Assembly (NCBI RefSeq): GCF_950023065.1
Contig: NC_088680.1
Coordinates: 33,716,559 to 33,780,558 of the forward strand
DNA length: 64,000 bases
From: Planococcus citri
Lineage: Eukaryota > Arthropoda > Insecta > Hemiptera > Pseudococcidae
Reading direction: 5' to 3'
The notes under the pieces were generated by a model. The model had not been told where the DNA came from and made no database searches. It saw nothing but the letters and a program-made list of their open reading frames with translations. Position 1 is the stretch's first letter. Each line of letters opens with the position of its first letter. Shown piece after piece: positions 58,301 to 64,000 of the stretch. The position numbers were made by a program, and so were the translations under genes.

Positions 58301-61241
58301 AAAAAAATTGAATCTTCAAAGAATATACCTATGTAACGAGTAGATTTTATTATTGAGATATTGCCTGATAAGAGGGTGCTCAATGAATTTCTACCGAAAT
58401 TATAGGTATTTAAGTTCATTTTTGACCCTTCCAGAACGTTTTCTGGAGAAATCAGAAAACTCGTTGGAGGCTACAAAAAGGTCATATTACGATTGTTTCT
58501 GAGTCAATAGGTCATATAGGTACTTATCTTGAATGATATTTCAAAAAATTTGAATGTGATTTTTTCAATTTTCTGGAATTAACGAACTCAAAAATTCATT
58601 CTTGAACTGGTTTTCCTGAAATTTCGCGTTAATCACCTAAAACGTGCAAGAGGGTGTTCCATAAGAACAGACCAAAGTTATTATAGGTTCTAAAGTTCAT
58701 TTTTAGCCCCTTCAAAGCGATTGGAAATTTCTAGAGAAAACTAAAAAATCGCTGGAATCTCCAGAACGGTCTAAAACTAATAGTTGTCGATGTGTAGGAG
58801 TTGAATTGAAGCAGTTATTCACATTAATTTACTTTGCTAACAAATTTATATTTCTTGATGAAGTAAAAAAATCGCTCTTGGTGGAACAGCATTTCTAAAC
58901 TTTTTTTTTTACAAATTGTTTCATCTATGGAAGAAAAAGTTGATGGTATCTATAAGTGAATAATTTTCGAAAGTGTACACGTTTTTTTTCTTTTCTAATT
59001 GGCTATGTACCTTTTCAGCGTTACGGTTTCAAAATCCCGTTTTTTAGTAAAGTTGTCAAAGTTGTCCAAAAATCTAGTTTTTTCCAGAAAATTCCTCAAG
59101 TGTCAAAAATAAAAAATTGACCAAAACATCGTGTTTTTGCCTACATAATTTCCAAAAAAATCCTGCTTTTTTGTTTAAATTGTTACAGGCTTGCATTTCG
59201 AAAAAAAAAATTAAAAACTTTCCCTTTCCAGTGTAATTGCTAAAAAATTCCAAAAAGTTTTACTTTTTTCCAAAAATTGTTCAAATGTCCTGATTTTGTG
59301 CCAGAAATTTCCAAAAAGCTCAAAGCCCAGATTTTGTGCCAGAAATTGTCATAAAGCCCTTCCCTTTTGCTAAAATTGTCGGTCTTGCTCTATGTTTAAA
59401 ATTATCTTATGTTCTCGCTTTTTCAAAAATGGAAAAAAATTCTTGATTTTCATCAAAATTGCTGGAAAATGTTTTTTTTTGCTGTAGAAAATTCCAAAAA
59501 GGTTTTTTTTACCAATTTTTATTTCGTTTATTCTTGTTTCTTGACCGAAAAAAAATACACGTTCTGGCAAAATTGCTAGAAAGTCATATTTTTTTCAAGA
59601 ACTACCCAAAAGTTTCGCTTTTTTGCCAGAAATCGTCAAAAAGTATCACTTCTTTGCACATAATTCTTAAGAAGTCCTGTTTTCTGCTTTTGTCAATCAT
59701 TTTTCTTTTTGCCAAAAATAGTTGAGAATTCTCGCTTATTAAAAAATTGATAAGAAGTTTTGATTTTTAGCAAAATGGCCAAAAATTGTTTTTTTTTGCA
59801 AAATATTTCAGAAAATCTCACTTTTTTTCAAAAATAGTCCTGAACTTGGATTTTGACAGCTCCACATAGATAATTTCCAAAATCGCTTTTTAGCCAGAAA
59901 TGGCCAAAAATCTCTTCGTTTTGCTAAAATTGTCAGAGTCTCGTTTTTCCCTATTTTTTTTTCACCATAAATTACAAAAATTTTATTTTGTTGCCTAAAA
60001 TTTCCTGTAAGTCTCGCTTTGTTTGGCAAAACGTTGCAAAATAGTTTCAACTTTTCAAAACTTGATTGAAACTTATTATTTTTGTTCATTTTACCCTGCA
60101 TTAAAATGTTGTATTCAAGTGTACTCACGAATTGTCATTTTTATGGCTGCTTCTTGGTTATTGTTTCAAACTTTTTTGATTACTACCTAATTGAAGCAAT
60201 TTTTTTTTTTGAAAAAAAGTAATCTGTAACGTTAACTGGTTTCTTGAATATTACTTAACGTCAGATTTGAAAATTTTCTAAAAGTGGGTTATTTACGTGC
60301 TCCTCTCCTCATCCATCGATTGTCTGCTTAATCTTAGATTAAAAATCTAGTAGATTTAATTTTTGTTGGGATTAAGTTATAGCATAAGTTCTTTGTAACA
60401 CGTTAAAAAATTAATCTCTATATTCTTTTCATTTTTGCCAACACAGGTAGCACATATGACGCGAAGTGAGATGGAATTATTCGATTCTAGTATGCTGGGA
60501 GCGATAGCGTTATTTTTAAATCAGTATTTTAATTGTGTAGTATCCGAGTACATCGTACTGTGGTTTGCCTTAGTAAGTATACTCTTTACAAACATAATTA
60601 ATACTTAATACCGTAAAAAATGAAAAAAAAATAAAAATAAAAAAACGTTACTCACGTCTATAAGTATTACGTTATCTTGGTGGCATATTTTTCTCTCTTC
60701 AGTTCATCTTTATTTTTTTTTCGTGTCGCGTGTTAATTTGTAACGGAAGTAGAATACCCGCATTATATCATATCATTCTAACATATGTAATGTATGTACT
60801 TGATAGTACACGTTACATTATTACGATGGTATTATACATGTATTCAATTATTCATATTTCAAACGGTATTAAAAGAAAGATAAATTATACCCGAAAGAAT
60901 ACAAAATAAATAATATTCGCAATGCTGTAGATCGAGTCTTTTGACACATCTACTTACTTATAACGCTAGCGCACATGTTTTGTCTACTGATTTGTATTTT
61001 AATCGAATTTTGTCCTCTACAGGTTTGGGCGCTGTACGATTTGTTATGTTACTGTTGTCGAGTATGCGTTGAAATATGCCAGTTTCTGCATATAAGACTA
61101 TTCAGTATTTCGAACTCAATCAAAGTGCAGAGCCAATCATCGTCGGCCAATTTGATGCAATATTCAAATTCAAATAATATTAGTCAGAATGATTCTAAAG
61201 TACAATCGAACGGTCAAAAATTCCGCAGAAAAAAATTATGA
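55396..61241 (+). CDS. CEPT1: Choline/ethanolamine phosphotransferase (CDP-alcohol phosphatidyltransferase)
   Basis: This enzyme makes phosphatidylcholine and/or phosphatidylethanolamine from diacylglycerol and CDP-choline or CDP-ethanolamine in ER/Golgi membranes. Eight exons encode 414 aa: 55396-55632, 55993-56140, 56291-56413, 57087-57190, 57277-57405, 57482-57640, 60447-60572 and 61023-61241. The full catalytic signature DG-x2-AR-x8-G-x3-D-x3-D is present at residues 102-124 (AIDGKQARR, then PLGELFDHGCD). Other family blocks are MWIAPNLITLAGLIVN, CSHWQTYVSG, FRFGKVDVTEAQ, GKNGSTVAGTSVLSPGIP and LVVAHMTRSEMELFDSS. About ten hydrophobic segments are visible. Conservation is closest to the CEPT1/CHPT1 branch rather than EPT1/SELENOI, but choline versus ethanolamine preference cannot be read from sequence. 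Intron 6 is 2.8 kb and repeat-rich. The C-terminal tail is polar and unconserved. Confidence 0.95.
58060..58800. repeat. Diverged tandem repeat, period about 285 bp, CTCCAG family
   Basis: Two to three units follow one another. Landmarks are AGAGGGTGYTC (near 58370 and 58650), a TTAAGTTCATTTTTGACCC-like block and a TTTCTGGAGAAATCAGAAAA-like block followed by a TCGTTGGAGGCT or TCGCTGGAATCTCC motif. The CTCCAGCGATTTT core is shared with the palindrome at 38.1-39.0 kb and the array at 63.4-64.0 kb. Confidence 0.65.
59030..60080. repeat. Degenerate tandem repeat, GACAATTTTTG family (copy 3, opposite orientation)
   Basis: On the plus strand the units read TTTTTGCCAGAAATTGTCAAA and TCTCGCTTTTTTGCCAAAA-like, the complement of the units at 44180-45180 and 47690-48350. 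Spacing is irregular at about 30-45 bp. Short frames on both strands here are artefacts. Confidence 0.72.
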
Positions 61242-63400
61242 TTCATATAAACGAGGTTTTTTGTTTAATTCGTTCAATTTGTTTTAACTTATTATTTTTT
61301 TTCTTTGATTTCGTTTCCATCAAAAATGTATATAATGGAGAAAAACGTATCCGAATTGACTAGTTATTTCTCTAGTTCCTGTGTGCGTGTGTTTAGTTGC
61401 AAATGATTCTTGTACTATGTGTCGATTAATTTTTTTATTTTTTGTTTTTGTTTGTTTTTTTTTTTTTGAAATTACGTCCTATTATTCAAAGCGTAAAGCC
61501 GCAACAATACTCGCAATGTTTTTTACTATTTCTTTGAATTTTTGGACGAAAATTGATAAATTTTATTATGTTAGCATGCGCAGTTTTAAGCGACTTAGAC
61601 GCCGAAATGCGAGGTTTTAATATTAAGGTGATTTGAGGTTTACGTTATTGATTGTGTTTTTTTTCAATTTTTTTTGTTTCTAAATTATTCGTGAAGGTGT
61701 TTGTTTTCTTTTTCTAATTATTACAGCGGATTTTAATTGTTTTTCGGTGAAAGTGTACGTGTGATGAGTGTGACTTTTTTTTTGAGAAACTTGATGGCTT
61801 TTGTAACGATTTTATGGGATCGTTGAACGTTGTGATGAATTCATTCGAATAGTCGTTTATTTTATAAGCGTTTTTGTTTTAATTATTTTATCTTATGGTA
61901 TCCATCTTGCCGTATATTTTAGTCGTTTATTGTTTATTCAGTATTATTAGCCCATTCGTAATCACATACTATGTCCGTCGTATTTTTTAATATGTGTTAA
62001 GAATTTAATATCACGGAATTCTTACAAATTGATTTGTTTTCGCGTTATTGAATAACGGTTTAGATAGTCGAACGTATTACCATTTATAGAACTGCATGTA
62101 TACGTACTGAAATTACTCATTTGCATACGCGTTATCGGTACAAATGATTATTTATCATATGGACCATTTGCCGTCAAGTTTCGACATTATTTTTAATCGA
62201 ATCGTATATCACAATTTTAAGTCGTGTGGGTAATGAAATTTGTATTTTGAACAGAATTCCGACATTTGCATCAGGAGTAAGAGAACGGAGGCTGTTATCA
62301 GTTTTTCAGACCGATTACAACTCGCGTGTAATTGTGAAGATAAAGCGTCTGTTCTTTTATCAATGACGAACGATTTGTAATGAAATGGAGAATTCGGCGA
62401 TGATTAATGACCCCGAATGACCCTTCTATTCTGTAATCTTTTGGACTTCGTTTGTATAGGATGATCGACAATTGTTACGTAAAACTGTAGGCCCTCGTTG
62501 AACATTGAAAAATACTACTACTTATACATTACGTGTTGATGATGGAAAACGATGCAGCGCTTTAGAAAGTTATTTGAACACGTGGTTTATGAATTTCGTT
62601 TTATTTAAAATAAGAAGGCCAAACTTCAGTTCGGTATTGAAACATACACATTTGTTTACTTTATGCACCTAAAAACCTACACACGAACAAAAAAAAAACT
62701 GTATAAAATGTAATATTTTCAGCTAAATAATTTATTCCATTGTAAATAAAATTATAATCTAAGCCAGTCTGCGACTCTGCGTTCGATTGAAGTAGAAAAG
62801 AAAAAAAAACTAGGAAACATGGTGTTATGTATTTTTTTTTTTTACTGATAAAACTACAGATGTTTGGTAATTCTGTATTGTAAAGTGTACAAATTGATTT
62901 AAAATTGTCATTGTTACTTATTTTATTGACCATTTTAATATTAGAATGAGTTAGTCATCAGTAAAAATATAATATTTTGTTATGTAATACATAGCTCGGC
63001 TTTTACCGATAAGCTTGATTATAGCTTTTATGTTACGTTGTTAATGTGTATTTTTTTCCGTTGTTTAGATCATTTGAGAGATAAACGAAAATAAAAATCG
63101 GTTAATAATTATTAAAAGTGTTTGATTAATGCAATTATTATTTTACATTTCAGTTTCTTGAACGAAGAATTTCTCTAATGTAATTGGAAAACTAATAAGG
63201 ATTGGGAGGCACCATAGCGTAAGAGTTAATGAGATCCTTAATTAATTTATCACTTCCCCTCTATTTTCAGAATACAATCGGGGAAAAATTGTTCTGAACT
63301 TCCAGAAGAAATGTTCTAAATCGAACAGAATTCTTATTTATTTATTTAATGAGCCATATACAGCAACTTATAGGCTGCCGCACAAATGAAGATCGAAAGA
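61242..63400. other. 3' flank of CEPT1
   Basis: This should hold the CEPT1 3' untranslated region. An AATAAA lies near 62744, but whether it is used is not known. Frames at 61381-61620 and 62661-62933 are low complexity. Around 61900-62500 composition is more balanced with more CG dinucleotides, but I recognise no gene. Confidence 0.55.
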
Positions 63401-63419
63401 GCAGGTAAAAATTTATCAC

Positions 63420-64000
63420 CTGTCAAGATTTCAAGTGCTAAAGTGCGTTTTTCGATTTTTGGTGAATTTTTGAAAATAAAATTTAGGCCAATTATGTGGG
63501 AAAATTTGAAATCTTACCAAATTGACGTAGAAAGCTGAAATTTGAGATGCACACTATTTTCGACCTGCCAAATCGATTGGAAACAGTTTCAAACAATTTA
63601 GAGTAGTTCTGGAGCCTCCAGCAGATTTTTGAAACTTGAAATTCTCATAAAATTTCATCAAATGGAGTTGGAAAGCCGAAATTCATTCTGCAAACTAATT
63701 TCAATACGCTACGAAGTCGACTGCAGGTGGATTTCAAGTCGTTTTGAAGTCTCCAGCGACTTTTCGAAAATTACTGGAGCCTCCAGTAGATTTCTGAAAC
63801 TTGAAATTTTCACAAAATTTCATCAAAATGGAGCTGGAATGCCGAAATTTACTCTGCACTCCAATAATTGTAACACTCTCTGAAGACGACTTCAGGATGG
63901 GTTCAAGTCATTTTGGAGCCTCCATCGACTTTTTGAAAATTCTTGGAGTCTTTTTAGCATGTTTAGTGAGCTTTGATCATTTTTTGGGGTAATCTCTCAA
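63420..64000. repeat. Tandem repeat with GGAGCCTCCAG core, truncated by the window end
   Basis: At least two and a half units of about 165 bp are visible. GGAGCCTCCAG followed by ATTTYTGAAACTTGAAAT starts near 63610 and 63777, and a third GGAGCCTCCATCGACTTTT lies near 63938. Each unit carries a TCATAAAATTTCATCAAA-like segment and a GGAATGCCGAAATT-like segment. Two overlapping frames here are repeat artefacts. The array probably continues to the right. Confidence 0.78.

Larger units (their letters stand above)
57641..60446. other. CEPT1: CEPT1 intron 6 (2.8 kb)
   Basis: This intron is built mostly of two repeat blocks: a diverged tandem repeat at 58060-58800 and the inverted copy of the GACAATTTTTG family at 59030-60080. 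No gene is supported within it. Confidence 0.75.

Noticed and set aside
1..64000. tRNA, rRNA or other structured RNA genes.
   Set aside because: No cloverleaf with an internal GGTTCGAAT-type box or rRNA-like block was seen on either strand by eye; a covariance-model scan would be decisive.

Overview
The window is nuclear DNA of an animal, most likely an arthropod and probably an insect. The reasons are intron-rich genes with GT-AG splice sites, seven proteins recognisable as animal orthologues (Diaphanous, SNX27, TMEM138, PDK, MADD/Rab3-GEF, VDAC, CEPT1), AT-rich non-coding DNA and many short non-autonomous transposons. The frequent dispersed motif GTAGGTACCTAC would fit a mealybug or scale insect, but the species cannot be fixed from this sequence alone.

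Layout. 1-1877 (-): 5' half of diaphanous, running off the left edge. 2599-4811 (+): SNX27, head-to-head with diaphanous. 5585-6289 (-): TMEM138, tail-to-tail with SNX27. 6731-9954 (-): a TPR protein with a low-complexity RS/EK-rich tail that I do not recognise. 12568-23279 (+): pyruvate dehydrogenase kinase with a 5 kb intron. 23280-27481: intergenic DNA holding two large foldback repeats. 27482-50090 (-): MADD/Rab3-GEF in 33 deduced exons over 22.6 kb; its introns hold a 21-bp satellite, a 0.9 kb palindrome and several TIR elements. About 51.8-52.6 kb (-): weak evidence for a small unrecognised gene. 53190-54584 (-): mitochondrial porin VDAC. 55396-61241 (+): choline/ethanolamine phosphotransferase, head-to-head with VDAC. 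61242-64000: 3' flank and the start of another tandem repeat.

Exon structures were built by hand from splice consensus, reading frame and remembered family conservation. For every complete gene the exons join in frame to a whole number of codons: 498, 163, 886, 401, 1786, 290 and 414 amino acids in window order from SNX27. The genes are ordinary housekeeping and trafficking genes and do not form a pathway or operon. Two divergent pairs (dia/SNX27 and VDAC/CEPT1) share short intergenic promoters, each with a perfect CRE palindrome.

I found no evidence of a new enzymatic or defence system. The unusual content is in the repeats: nested foldbacks, elements with exact target-site duplications, and degenerate repeat families shared between introns of different genes. 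Also of note are the unrecognised TPR/RS gene and two frame-preserving splice options in MADD.
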